Below the pieces are notes generated by a model, which was given only the letters and a program-made list of their open reading frames with translations, ran no database searches and was not told where the DNA came from. Shown here one piece after another: positions 1 to 5,492 of a stretch of 5,584 nucleotides of DNA (its first letter is position 1; the number at the start of each line of letters is the position of its first letter). The DNA is from Methanomicrobiales archaeon. GTDB taxonomy: Archaea; Halobacteriota; Methanomicrobia; Methanomicrobiales; JACTUA01. The stretch covers positions 1 through 5,584 of the forward strand of contig JAJRDC010000234.1 in the NCBI GenBank assembly GCA_028678635.1, written 5' to 3'. Position numbers and translations under genes: made by a program.

Positions 1-212
1 CGGTAGCCGTAGGAGAACAGGGGGGTCTTCCCTTTCGCGGCGATCCGCTCGAAATACCAGGCCAGCCCGAGCGGAAAGGAGTCCCCCAGGTCGTGGAAGG
101 CGTCCGCGGTGATGGAGAGGCTGTTGGTCAGGAACCCGCCCGCGAACTCAATCAGGGTAAAGAGAAGATTCAGGAGAAAGGCAGTCCGGATGCGCTCATC
201 ACTGCGGGGCAT
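1..212 (-). CDS. CDF-family cation efflux protein, N-terminal part
   Basis: This is the N-terminal 70 residues of a cation diffusion facilitator, an inner-membrane proton-coupled exporter of Zn(II) or similar divalent metals; the rest lies beyond the left edge. Visible are a first hydrophobic helix at about residues 11-29 containing an Asn and a Glu (N15, E22), the GGFLTNSLSI stretch typical of the TM1-TM2 turn, and the TM2 signature ADAFHDLGDS at 36-45. In the family the D37, H40, D41 and D44 region of TM2 supplies transport-site ligands (H40xxxD44 in Zn/Cd exporters). The segment ends with FSYGY, matching the F-x-YGY-x-R loop before TM3 in CzcD/ZitB relatives. An in-frame TGA lies 21 nt before the ATG at 212, so this is the only ATG start. 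A weak AGGAA stands about 10 nt upstream. Metal specificity cannot be judged without the C-terminal domain. Confidence 0.88.
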   Translation of the reverse strand, partial: MPRSDERIRTAFLLNLLFTLIEFAGGFLTNSLSITADAFHDLGDSFPLGLAWYFERIAAKGKTPLFSYGY

Positions 213-251
213 GGAGGTTGTTTCCTGAGGTCACTGTACGGGTGCAGAGGA

Positions 252-261
252 TGATATAGTG
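252..261 (-). promoter_or_regulatory. Possible TATA box for the CDF gene
   Basis: On the minus strand this reads ACTATATC, the most TATA-like element in the leader of the CDF gene. It lies about 40 nt before the ATG at 212, so initiation about 25 nt downstream would give a leader of roughly 15 nt. No clear purine-rich BRE is seen. Assigned by position and composition only. Confidence 0.35.
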
Positions 262-409
262 TGGGCTGGAAGTGCCATGTGAACGGCCAGGATCCCGGAG
301 TCTATGCAAGCGCTCCATTCACGCCAATCTTCACTGGGGTAGATACCGCGAGAGGGTACTGATATTCCGTCATTATCGTACCTACCTGCACAGGGGATGA
401 ATACTCAGG

Positions 410-459
410 GAGAAAAAGAGGATCGGGATGTTGAGAGGGGGATTCCCGTGCCCTCCCTC
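410..459 (-). terminator. Weak terminator after the 4-TM protein gene
   Basis: Reading the minus strand, an imperfect G/C-rich hairpin (arms GAGGG and CCCTC, 434-459) is followed about 15 nt later by CTCTTTTTCTC at 410-420. Archaeal RNA polymerase can stop at T-runs alone, so the T5 is the meaningful part. It lies about 85 nt after the stop codon, which makes the link plausible but not certain. Confidence 0.3.
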
Positions 460-504
460 AGACCGGGGAATATTCCTCCCGCTGGATGATCGGCGATTCT
501 GCTC

Positions 505-837
505 TCAGACCGGCCCGGCGAGGGTGGGCAGGAATGGGCTGATGACGGTTGTCACAATCCACACGATCACGGCAATAAGCAGGGCCTTGATCCAGCCGAT
601 ACCGTACAGGAACTGCAGGGCTACCAGCCAGACGATCCCCGCGATGAATGCAGCGATAAACCCGTTCCCCAGCAGGTACAGGACGATCGTGTAGATCACC
701 GTGCCTGTAAGGGCAGCGATGATTGCTGTGATGATCCCTTCTGACTGACCAAACAATTTTGTGATGACGTAGATGATGATCGTGGAGACGATCAGTGCGA
801 CGATGAACGCTAACCCAACCGAGACAGTCGATACCAT
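505..837 (-). CDS. Small four-helix membrane protein, function unknown
   Basis: A 110-residue protein, strongly hydrophobic and rich in Ile, Val and Ala. Four membrane helices are visible at about residues 5-27, 34-57, 59-79 and 82-104. They are joined by very short loops with few charges (K27, E33, K84), so most of the chain lies in the membrane. I recognise no catalytic motif or named domain. The glycines and small residues in helices 2 and 3 suggest tight helix packing. The start chosen is the ATG at 837, preceded by GAGGGGA (842-848) with 4 nt spacing. The frame stays open to 933, but the added 32 residues are basic, non-hydrophobic and lack a ribosome site. It is transcribed alone and diverges from the DUF4389 pair. 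It could be a membrane-stress or holin-like protein, but nothing seen proves that. Confidence 0.75.
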   Translation of the reverse strand: MVSTVSVGLAFIVALIVSTIIIYVITKLFGQSEGIITAIIAALTGTVIYTIVLYLLGNGFIAAFIAGIVWLVALQFLYGIGWIKALLIAVIVWIVTTVISPFLPTLAGPV

Positions 838-841
838 ACGG

Positions 842-848
842 TCCCCTC
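842..848 (-). promoter_or_regulatory. Ribosome binding site fixing the start at 837
   Basis: GAGGGGA on the minus strand, 4 nt before the ATG at 837. It decides between this ATG and the longer open frame reaching 933. A TATA-like TTACTATA just upstream (about 856-863) is so close that the transcript would be nearly leaderless, so the true promoter may lie farther out. Confidence 0.6.
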
Positions 849-991
849 TTCCCTGTATAGTAATAACCTCTCTGACACCTTTCAAAAAGTGATGGAATCC
901 GGGAAGCGCCCGGGCGGAGAACCGGGATTTCACCGGTCCAATCGGACGAAAAGACTAATGGGACAGCGCCCGGACTCCTGATTGATCAGCT

Positions 992-1321
992 ATGGACTCA
1001 ACCGGGGAACCTCTGAAGGAGCTCTTTTCCTACGAGGAGAAGGCGGGGAGGCTGGAGCTCCTGGTCCGCATCGTGTACAGCATCCTGGTAGGGATCGTCG
1101 CAGCAGTGTACGGCATCGTGGCCGGCCTCTGCACCATCGTCCAGTTCTTTGTGATCCTTATTCTTGGGAGGAGGAGCCGGGGGCTCTCGGACTTCATCAG
1201 GGGCTACCTGGAGTACCATGTCCATATCCTTTCTTACACCAGCCTGATGACTGATGCCCGGCCCGGGGTCTTCCCGAAGCCGGTGCACATCTACGAGAAG
1301 GACATGCCCCCCGCGCCCTGA
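992..1321 (+). CDS. DUF4389-family membrane protein
   Basis: A 109-residue protein resembling DUF4389, a family of small membrane proteins of unknown function. Residues 1-20 are polar and probably cytoplasmic. A long hydrophobic stretch at about 26-58 could form one long helix or a tight pair. It is followed by GRRSRGLSDFIRG (59-71), which matches the family's G-R-x-P-R-G-L-x-D-F signature after the membrane segment, with Ser in place of the usual Pro. The HILSYTSLMTD stretch (78-88) matches the family's Y-x-x-L-L-T-D motif. A basic/proline-rich tail (90-109) is consistent with a short cytoplasmic end. No good ribosome site precedes the ATG at 992, so translation may be leaderless or weak; no better in-frame start preserves the N-terminus. 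Its stop is 25 nt before the next gene, so the two are probably co-transcribed. The family match is from memory of the motif. Confidence 0.75.
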   Translation: MDSTGEPLKELFSYEEKAGRLELLVRIVYSILVGIVAAVYGIVAGLCTIVQFFVILILGRRSRGLSDFIRGYLEYHVHILSYTSLMTDARPGVFPKPVHIYEKDMPPAP

Positions 1322-1346
1322 TGCGTCGGGAGGTGGTCGGGGAGCC

Positions 1347-1586
1347 ATGAAGGTCCTTCACCTGCCCCTCGTCGCGGGCGCCATCCTGGCAGGGGCCATT
1401 GGCGGCTACCTGGCCTTCCGGACCGTGTACCTCCCGGTTGCGGGGAACCTGGGTCTCACCTTCCAGGGTCCCCTGCAGGCCCCGTACCTGATGGCGGGCC
1501 AGGCTATCGATCTCCTGGTGCTCCTCGCTTTTGTGATCGCCGGGGTGATTGCCGCCATGGCCGTCGTCCGGGCTGTCACGGACTGA
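1347..1586 (+). CDS. Small two-helix membrane protein, function unknown
   Basis: A 79-residue protein with two predicted membrane helices, at about 5-25 (many Ala and Gly) and 54-76. They are joined by an external-looking loop of about 28 residues rich in Gly and Pro. I recognise no domain. The ATG at 1347 is preceded by GGGGAG with short spacing. The frame is open back to 1254, but that extension overlaps the end of the DUF4389 gene and is Arg/Pro/Ser-rich, as out-of-frame translation usually is. It follows the DUF4389 gene by 25 nt on the same strand, so the pair is likely one transcript and the two membrane proteins may act together. That partnership is inferred from spacing only. Confidence 0.68.
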   Translation: MKVLHLPLVAGAILAGAIGGYLAFRTVYLPVAGNLGLTFQGPLQAPYLMAGQAIDLLVLLAFVIAGVIAAMAVVRAVTD

Positions 1587-1650
1587 GGGGTCAGGGACGC
1601 CGCAGGGGAACCATTATCGGACCGTGTGAGAGAGAGGTAGGATCGGAATT

Positions 1651-1657
1651 GAGGTGA
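1651..1657 (+). promoter_or_regulatory. Strong Shine-Dalgarno site of the ferritin gene
   Basis: GAGGTGA, a full match to the archaeal anti-Shine-Dalgarno core, 7 nt before the ATG at 1665. It selects this start over the in-frame ATG ten codons later. It is the best ribosome site in the window and suggests high expression. Confidence 0.8.
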
Positions 1658-1664
1658 ACTTTAG

Positions 1665-2162
1665 ATGGGAACAAAAGGAACCACCATTGTCGGCATGGAT
1701 GTGAAGGAACTGCTGGGCCTGCTGTACAGGGCCTTCTCGGACGAGTGGCTGGCCTACTACCAGTACTGGATCGGCTCCAAGATCGTGCGGGGCCCCAACA
1801 AGGAGGCGGTCATCGCCGAGCTGACCCTGCATGCCACCGAGGAACTGAACCATGCCGTGCTCCTCACCACCCGGATCATCCAGCTGGGCGGAACCCCGCC
1901 CCTCGCCCCGACCGAGTGGATGAAACTCACCAACTGCGGCTACGATGCACCCGCGGATCCCTTTGTGAAGAACGTGCTGGAGCAGAACATCAAGGGGGAA
2001 CAGTGCGCCATCACGGTCTACAACAAGCTCCTGGGCATCACGAAGGACAAGGACCCGGTCACCTACAACGTCGTCCTCACCATCCTCCAGCAGGAAGTGG
2101 AACACGAGGAGGATCTCCAGGCGCTCCTGGAGGACTTCGAGCTGATGATGAAGCGGCGCTAA
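1665..2162 (+). CDS. Dps-like ferritin (DPSL, thioferritin type)
   Basis: A 165-residue ferritin-superfamily four-helix protein. Family members assemble into 12-subunit shells that oxidise Fe(II) with peroxide and store iron, protecting anaerobes from oxidative damage. Metal ligands can be placed by bacterioferritin-like spacing: E27 in helix A, E60-x-x-H63 in helix B (ATEELNHA), E112 (or E106) in helix C, and E144-x-x-H147 in helix D (QEVEHEED). Two cysteines, C91 in LTNCGYDAP and C114 in GEQCAI, correspond to the conserved pair near the di-iron site that gave the archaeal thioferritins their name. The size and the NCGYDAPADP loop between helices B and C favour DPSL over true bacterioferritin, rubrerythrin (no rubredoxin domain) or classical Dps. 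A strong GAGGTGA fixes the start. It sits 78 nt after the small-membrane-protein pair and probably has its own promoter. Confidence 0.88.
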   Translation: MGTKGTTIVGMDVKELLGLLYRAFSDEWLAYYQYWIGSKIVRGPNKEAVIAELTLHATEELNHAVLLTTRIIQLGGTPPLAPTEWMKLTNCGYDAPADPFVKNVLEQNIKGEQCAITVYNKLLGITKDKDPVTYNVVLTILQQEVEHEEDLQALLEDFELMMKRR

Positions 2163-2173
2163 TACCGCCCATC

Positions 2174-2182
2174 CCCCTTTTC
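2174..2182 (+). terminator. Possible T-run terminator after the ferritin gene
   Basis: CCCCTTTTC 12-20 nt past the stop codon at 2162. It has only four T residues and no hairpin in front. It is the only pyrimidine run in the short convergent gap, so it is a reasonable but weak candidate. Confidence 0.28.
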
Positions 2183-2292
2183 CTGTAGGTACTTCCGGCA
2201 CCTGTTCCGGGACTGTAGGCAGTTCCACGAGAAGCGCAGTCGCCGTTGTCCGGGTGGAGCCCTCTCTTTGGGGGAATACTTCACCCGACGAG

Positions 2293-2330
2293 AAAAAAGG
2301 ATCAGAAGAAGGCTGAAGGCGATCAGCCTT
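2293..2330 (-). terminator. Hairpin plus T-run terminator of the DUF937 gene
   Basis: On the minus strand a perfect 8-bp stem, AAGGCTGA pairing with TCAGCCTT (2323-2330 and 2309-2316) around a 6-nt loop, is followed about 10 nt later by TTTTTT (2293-2298). The first arm contains the last Gly codon and the TGA stop of the DUF937 gene. It looks like a bacterial intrinsic terminator, although archaeal polymerase usually needs only the T-run. Confidence 0.65.
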
Positions 2331-2901
2331 TCAGGAATTTCTTCAGCGAGCCCACGATGCCGCTCTGGACCTCCGGGTTCGCCATGAGCTGCTTGGCCAT
2401 GTTCGCGGCATCGGGTGATGAGGCAAGGGCCATTTTTGCCTGGTCCCCAAGGAGGCTCGAGAGGCCGGCCTGGTCCACCTTCTTCCCCATGAACATCTTG
2501 CTGACATAGCCCATGACAATGGGCGTTGCGATGGCCAGGACCTTGCCAACGATGGCCGGTGGCAGTCCCGTTTTCTGCGAGATGGCGGTCTGGATCCCGG
2601 TCATCTGGCTCCCCAGCAGGCTGGTCACCATGGTGGCACCGATGGCACCCTGGGGATTTGCCAGGAACCCTCCCAGGTTGTCCATGGGGTTGCTGGACCC
2701 CGTCTGGGAGAGCGTCTTCATGAGCATGTCTGCCCCGCCGGGTGTCGCAGCCTTGTTGGCCATGGAACCCACGATCAGGGGCAGCCCCATCCCGAGGGCC
2801 GATTTCACTGCGTTCTGATCCCCGCCCACTGCCTTGCTGATGGCGGAGAGGTTGTCGCCCGTCGCCACCTGTTTCATCAGATCTTCAACGATTGAGACCA
2901 T
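2323..2901 (-). CDS. DUF937 (YidB-like) family protein
   Basis: A 192-residue soluble, Ala/Gly/Met-rich protein of the DUF937 type. That family is widespread in bacteria (for example YidB) and has no established biochemical role. Features that match are an N-terminal helical segment (1-35), GLPLIVGSMANKA (39-51, the family's P-x-L-x-G-x-x-x-x-A element), NLGGFL (75-80) and SLLGSQ with IQTAISQKTGL (94-113). The last of these recalls the LLG...I-s-x-x-S-G-L core. A hydrophobic stretch, VGKVLAIATPIVMGYVSKM (118-136), is the family's next helix and could pass for a single membrane segment. The tail 155-192 is amphipathic with a basic end (KKFLKG). No catalytic motif is seen. The ATG at 2901 has GAGG 7 nt upstream (2909-2912). 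The gene stands alone, convergent with the ferritin gene. Confidence 0.8.
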   Translation of the reverse strand: MVSIVEDLMKQVATGDNLSAISKAVGGDQNAVKSALGMGLPLIVGSMANKAATPGGADMLMKTLSQTGSSNPMDNLGGFLANPQGAIGATMVTSLLGSQMTGIQTAISQKTGLPPAIVGKVLAIATPIVMGYVSKMFMGKKVDQAGLSSLLGDQAKMALASSPDAANMAKQLMANPEVQSGIVGSLKKFLKG

Positions 2902-2958
2902 AACCCATCCTCGTTACCAGACCGGTTGCAGGGAGGGGGTGTCCCGCACTCTTCTATG

Positions 2959-2983
2959 GGGGTCATCCCTCACGGCTGACCCC
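2959..2983. repeat. Inverted repeat upstream of the DUF937 gene
   Basis: GGGGTCA (2959-2965) and TGACCCC (2977-2983) form a perfect 7-bp inverted repeat with an 11-nt centre, 58 bp before the DUF937 start. It could be an operator read as DNA, with arms about 1.7 turns apart, or a leader hairpin. Nothing else in this 193-bp gap stands out. Confidence 0.4.
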
Positions 2984-3094
2984 GATCCGCTGCACACCCG
3001 TGGGTCTGATGGTATTCCCCTGCCAGCCTGGACACGTTAAAGGTAATCCCCCGTTGCAGGAATTGGAAGGGGGCCTATGAATGGGATTGGGTAG

Positions 3095-4084
3095 TTAAAC
3101 CGAGCTGGCCAGGGCGTCCCGGATTTTTCTGATCTCCGGCACCTCTTCGACGGCGAGGGCCGCATCAAAGGACCGGATGGCCTCGGACGTTCTCCCCAGG
3201 GAGACGAGCACCATTCCCCGGTTGAAGAGGACGATGAGGTTCTCCGGGTTCTGGGCGAGGGCCCGGTCAAAGCAGGCCAGGGCATCGTCATGCTTTCCCA
3301 TCTTATGCAGTGTTGTCCCTTTCTCGTACCAGGCCCGGGGATTATTCGGCTCGACACGCAGCACCCGGTCGTAGAGGGAGATGGCCCGTTCGTACGAGCC
3401 AAGCCGTTCAAGGAGAGTCCCCATCTCGATACCGGCGTCGACGTGCCGGGGATCGATGGACAGGGTCATCTCGAAGCTCTTCAGCGCCCGGTCATGGCGG
3501 TTCACCTGCACCAGGGCGAGGCCCTTCTGGTACCAGAGATCCGCGCTCCTCGGGTACACCTCCAGGGCACGGTCGAAACAGGCGAGCGCCTCCTCGTGCC
3601 TCCCCAGGAACGAGAGGACGATCCCCTTGCTGTAGAATGCCACGGCGTACCTGGGATCCTTCTGGATGGCCTGGTCCCAGGACTCAAGTGCCTCTTCGTA
3701 CCGCCCCAGTTTTCCCAGGTTGACCCCCTTCTCGTACCAGGCGATCACCGCCTGAGCGGGATTCAACGCAATGATCCGGTCGAAACAGGGGAGTGCTTCT
3801 TCCAGCCGGCCCAGCCGGGAGAGGACGATCCCTTTCTGGTACCAGCCCTGCGACTGGTCACCGGAGAGGGAGAGTGCCTTCTCAAAGGATTCCAGCGCAC
3901 CTTCCAGCTGCCCCATCTCCTTCTGGACCAGGCCCTTCCTGAACCAGAGTTCCCAGTCATCAGGGGTATGCTCCAGCGCCCGGCTGAAGACGGCCAGGGC
4001 TTCGGCATACATCCCCCGTTCCGCCAGGACATCCCCCTCCCGGGTCATGCGTTCGATATCCATCTTCCTGGAAAAGAAACTCAT
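3095..4084 (-). CDS. Nine-repeat TPR protein
   Basis: A 329-residue protein built almost wholly of tetratricopeptide repeats, helical hairpins of 34 residues that stack into a superhelix for protein binding. After a short head (about 1-13) I count nine consecutive repeats, ending near residue 316. Consensus positions are clear in most: W/Y-x-x-K-G near the start of helix A, L-G-R/K in the turn, E-E-A-L and C/S-F-D-R-A-L in helix B, then N/D-P. Residues EIRKIRDALASSV form a capping helix. No signal peptide, membrane segment or catalytic domain is seen, so it is probably a cytoplasmic scaffold; its partner is unknown. The ATG at 4084 has AGGTG 11 nt upstream. An in-frame GTG at 4105 with GGAGG 10 nt upstream is a fair alternative and would add seven residues. 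The frame runs back to 4255, but that part is Arg- and Gly-rich and overlaps the divergent gene. Confidence 0.9.
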   Translation of the reverse strand: MSFFSRKMDIERMTREGDVLAERGMYAEALAVFSRALEHTPDDWELWFRKGLVQKEMGQLEGALESFEKALSLSGDQSQGWYQKGIVLSRLGRLEEALPCFDRIIALNPAQAVIAWYEKGVNLGKLGRYEEALESWDQAIQKDPRYAVAFYSKGIVLSFLGRHEEALACFDRALEVYPRSADLWYQKGLALVQVNRHDRALKSFEMTLSIDPRHVDAGIEMGTLLERLGSYERAISLYDRVLRVEPNNPRAWYEKGTTLHKMGKHDDALACFDRALAQNPENLIVLFNRGMVLVSLGRTSEAIRSFDAALAVEEVPEIRKIRDALASSV

Positions 4085-4253
4085 GGAGCCATGCGCACCT
4101 GCCACCGCACCGGATCCTCCGCCGCCTGACCCGAAAGAGGATTGCTGTCGAGCAAGTATTGCACGTTCCGGGTAAAAAAGGGGGCGGGTACCCGCTTCCA
4201 CGGAACGGAGGGACGCAAATCTTCTTCTTGCCCGGGTTCCCCCGGGTACCTGC
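4085..4253. promoter_or_regulatory. Divergent promoter region with palindromes
   Basis: 169 bp between the divergent TPR (minus) and four-Cys (plus) genes. It contains a 12-bp perfect palindrome GCGGGTACCCGC (4184-4195). It also holds two CCCGGG sites (4231-4236, 4241-4246) able to pair as a 6-bp hairpin just before the plus-strand ATG, and a further CCGGGTA at 4168-4174. A minus-strand CAATACTT near 4157-4164 is a candidate TATA box for the TPR gene. GCAAATCTTC at 4215-4224 is a candidate for the plus-strand gene and would make its mRNA nearly leaderless. The shared GGGTACC-like elements suggest a common regulator; this is inference. Confidence 0.45.
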
Positions 4254-4610
4254 ATGGCTGATCCCGTGGTGATTGAGATTGTGGGGTACCGGGCGTCGGA
4301 GTGCGGCCCGTTCCCCTGCGACGGCGACCGGACCTGTGGCCTCTCCTCCTGTTACCCGACCGGGCAGTTCCTGGCTGCCGTCGGGAGCCTCCGCGAGTAC
4401 CTGACCGGGATCTACGGTGAACGCGTGACGGTCATCGTGACGCTCCTGGACGGCGGGGTCCCGGACCGGATCCGTGAGATCATCGAAGCCCGCCACCCGC
4501 CCGTCCCGATGATTCTCGTGAACGGCAGGGTCACCTCCATAGGGAGGATCTCCGCCACCCGGATCATCCGGGAGATCGCACCGCTGCTGGGGACCTCAGG
4601 TAACCTCTGA
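4254..4610 (+). CDS. Small thioredoxin-fold-like protein with four clustered Cys
   Basis: A 118-residue protein I cannot name. The order of elements fits a thioredoxin-like fold: strand VVIEIVGY (5-12), a Cys-rich loop, helix about 37-54, strand VTVIVTLL (58-65), helix 69-79, then HPPVPMILVNG (81-91). In the last element V84-P85 sits where thioredoxins and glutaredoxins have the cis-proline before an edge strand ending in N-G. A final helix follows at 99-112. Instead of one CxxC it has C17, C22, C28 and C33 (CX4CX5CX4C), all in the position of the redox loop. The cluster could hold Zn or an Fe-S centre, or be a multi-thiol redox site. The DUF1462/YuzD and NifU-like small thioredoxin-fold groups are the nearest resemblance I know. 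No ribosome site precedes the ATG at 4254, so it is perhaps leaderless. Its 3' end overlaps the carbonic anhydrase gene. Confidence 0.72.
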   Translation: MADPVVIEIVGYRASECGPFPCDGDRTCGLSSCYPTGQFLAAVGSLREYLTGIYGERVTVIVTLLDGGVPDRIREIIEARHPPVPMILVNGRVTSIGRISATRIIREIAPLLGTSGNL

Positions 4611-5171
4611 GAGGATCCCGGTGGCCAGGTCGTAGTACAGGCCCCGGACCGTCACACGGCCTTCCGCAATCGCCTTCTTCACCAGGGGGTACGCCCGCAG
4701 GTGCTCCAGCTGGAGCCGGACGTTCTCCTTCTCGAGGGCCGTTCTCATCTCCTTCTCCCCCGCGGGCGCACCCTTCTTCTCCACCCGCTGCTTTGCCTCT
4801 GCGGCGTTGTTCAGCCAGAGCGGGATGAAGGCATCTCCCCCCTCCTTTCCGGCGGCAAGCGCCTTCATGGCCCCGCAGTCGGAGTGGCCGCAGACGACGA
4901 TCTCCTTGACCTTCAGGTGGTTGATGGCGTACTCGGCCACCGTCGCAAAGGACATGCTGTTCACCGCCACCACGTTCCCGATGTTCCGGTGAACGAAGAT
5001 CTCACCGGCCCGGGATCCGGTGATCCGCTCTGGGCCGACCCTTGAATCCGAGCAGCCGATCCAGAGGGTGGTCGGGCTCTGCCCCTGGGCCAGCTTCTGG
5101 AAGTACTCTTTCTGTTTTGTGAACTCGGTCTCGAGGAACATCCGGTTCCCGTCCAGCAGTTTGTCACCCAT
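4596..5171 (-). CDS. Beta-class carbonic anhydrase
   Basis: A 191-residue beta-carbonic anhydrase, a cytoplasmic zinc enzyme that interconverts CO2 and bicarbonate. In a methanogen this would serve CO2 supply for carboxylations or pH balance. The zinc ligands and catalytic dyad are intact: C40-x-D42-x-R44 in WIGCSDSRVGPE, and H96-x-x-C99 in CGHSDCGAM. EIFVHRNIGN (57-66) and the AEYAINHL helix (79-86) are also typical. The length matches the ~190-220-residue plant/bacterial-like clade rather than the shorter methanogen Cab type (about 170 residues). The ATG at 5171 is chosen because GGTGAGG (5175-5181) lies just upstream. The frame is open to a TTG at 5183, but that codon lies against the ribosome site. 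It converges on the four-Cys gene with a 15-bp overlap of coding 3' ends. Confidence 0.95.
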   Translation of the reverse strand: MGDKLLDGNRMFLETEFTKQKEYFQKLAQGQSPTTLWIGCSDSRVGPERITGSRAGEIFVHRNIGNVVAVNSMSFATVAEYAINHLKVKEIVVCGHSDCGAMKALAAGKEGGDAFIPLWLNNAAEAKQRVEKKGAPAGEKEMRTALEKENVRLQLEHLRAYPLVKKAIAEGRVTVRGLYYDLATGILSEVT

Positions 5172-5174
5172 GAA

Positions 5175-5181
5175 CCTCACC
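5175..5181 (-). promoter_or_regulatory. Ribosome binding site of the carbonic anhydrase gene
   Basis: GGTGAGG on the minus strand. Its GGTGA core is 5 nt before the ATG at 5171. It supports the 191-residue form over starts at the TTG or GTG a few codons upstream, which would overlap the site itself. Confidence 0.65.
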
Positions 5182-5492
5182 AATGAAGCCGGGGACGCGA
5201 TAATGCTGCCCGGCCTTCCTGCCGGTGTATCGCTCCGGAAGAGTTAAACCATTCGAAGTGGGACCGGGGGGTGGAACATCCCCTGACAGAAGGTTGGATT
5301 CCTGGGAATGGTGACGGGAGGGGACAGGCCCCCTTCCGGTCCTACCCCTGTGAGGACAGCCAATCCCCGTGGTTTCACTCTTCGAAGTGAGTTCACTGCA
5401 GCAATCCACCGATGATCTACCCATCCCCCTCACGGGGGCGCCCACGTAGCCTGGAGCGGAGCTGCCCTGGAGTGTCTCTCATCAGTGGTATC

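Larger units (their letters stand above)
213..504. other. Intergenic region, no gene seen
   Basis: About 290 bp between two minus-strand genes. Besides the possible TATA element near 252-261 it holds a T-run on the minus strand (414-418) preceded on that strand by a weak GAGGG/CCCTC hairpin (434-459), which may end transcription of the gene that stops at 505. It also holds a 10-bp palindrome GGAATATTCC at 467-476. A short plus-strand open frame starting at 428 has no ribosome site and runs antisense into the membrane-protein gene, so I do not call it. Confidence 0.5.

Noticed and set aside
2183..2219. Direct repeat CTGTAGG at a 30-bp spacing (2183 and 2213)
   Set aside because: There are only two 7-mers with loosely similar flanks, too little to distinguish from chance and not enough for a CRISPR array.
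1614..2228. Minus-strand open frame of 204 codons
   Set aside because: It is antisense to the ferritin gene, whose ligand motifs and strong Shine-Dalgarno site show that the plus strand is coding.
2834..3040. Plus-strand open frame of 68 codons
   Set aside because: It starts inside the antisense of the DUF937 gene, lacks a ribosome site and has no recognisable features.
3095..4084. Tandem DNA repeats of about 102 bp
   Set aside because: The periodicity comes from 34-residue protein repeats; the DNA copies are diverged, so this is not a satellite or CRISPR-like array.
3290..4129. Long plus-strand open frame of 279 codons
   Set aside because: It is exactly antisense to the TPR gene. Its Pro/Gly/Val/Leu-rich translation reflects the reverse complement of the repeated TPR codons, and it has no ribosome site or recognisable domain.
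4085..4255. N-terminal extension of the TPR protein to an ATG at 4255
   Set aside because: The added 57 residues are Arg- and Gly-rich, would overlap the divergent gene's start codon and have no ribosome site. The repeat array begins after the 4084 start.
5164..5445. Minus-strand open frame of 93 codons upstream of carbonic anhydrase
   Set aside because: It has a polar, Gly/Pro/Arg/Ser-rich translation with no domain and no ribosome site, and it overlaps the start of the carbonic anhydrase in another frame.
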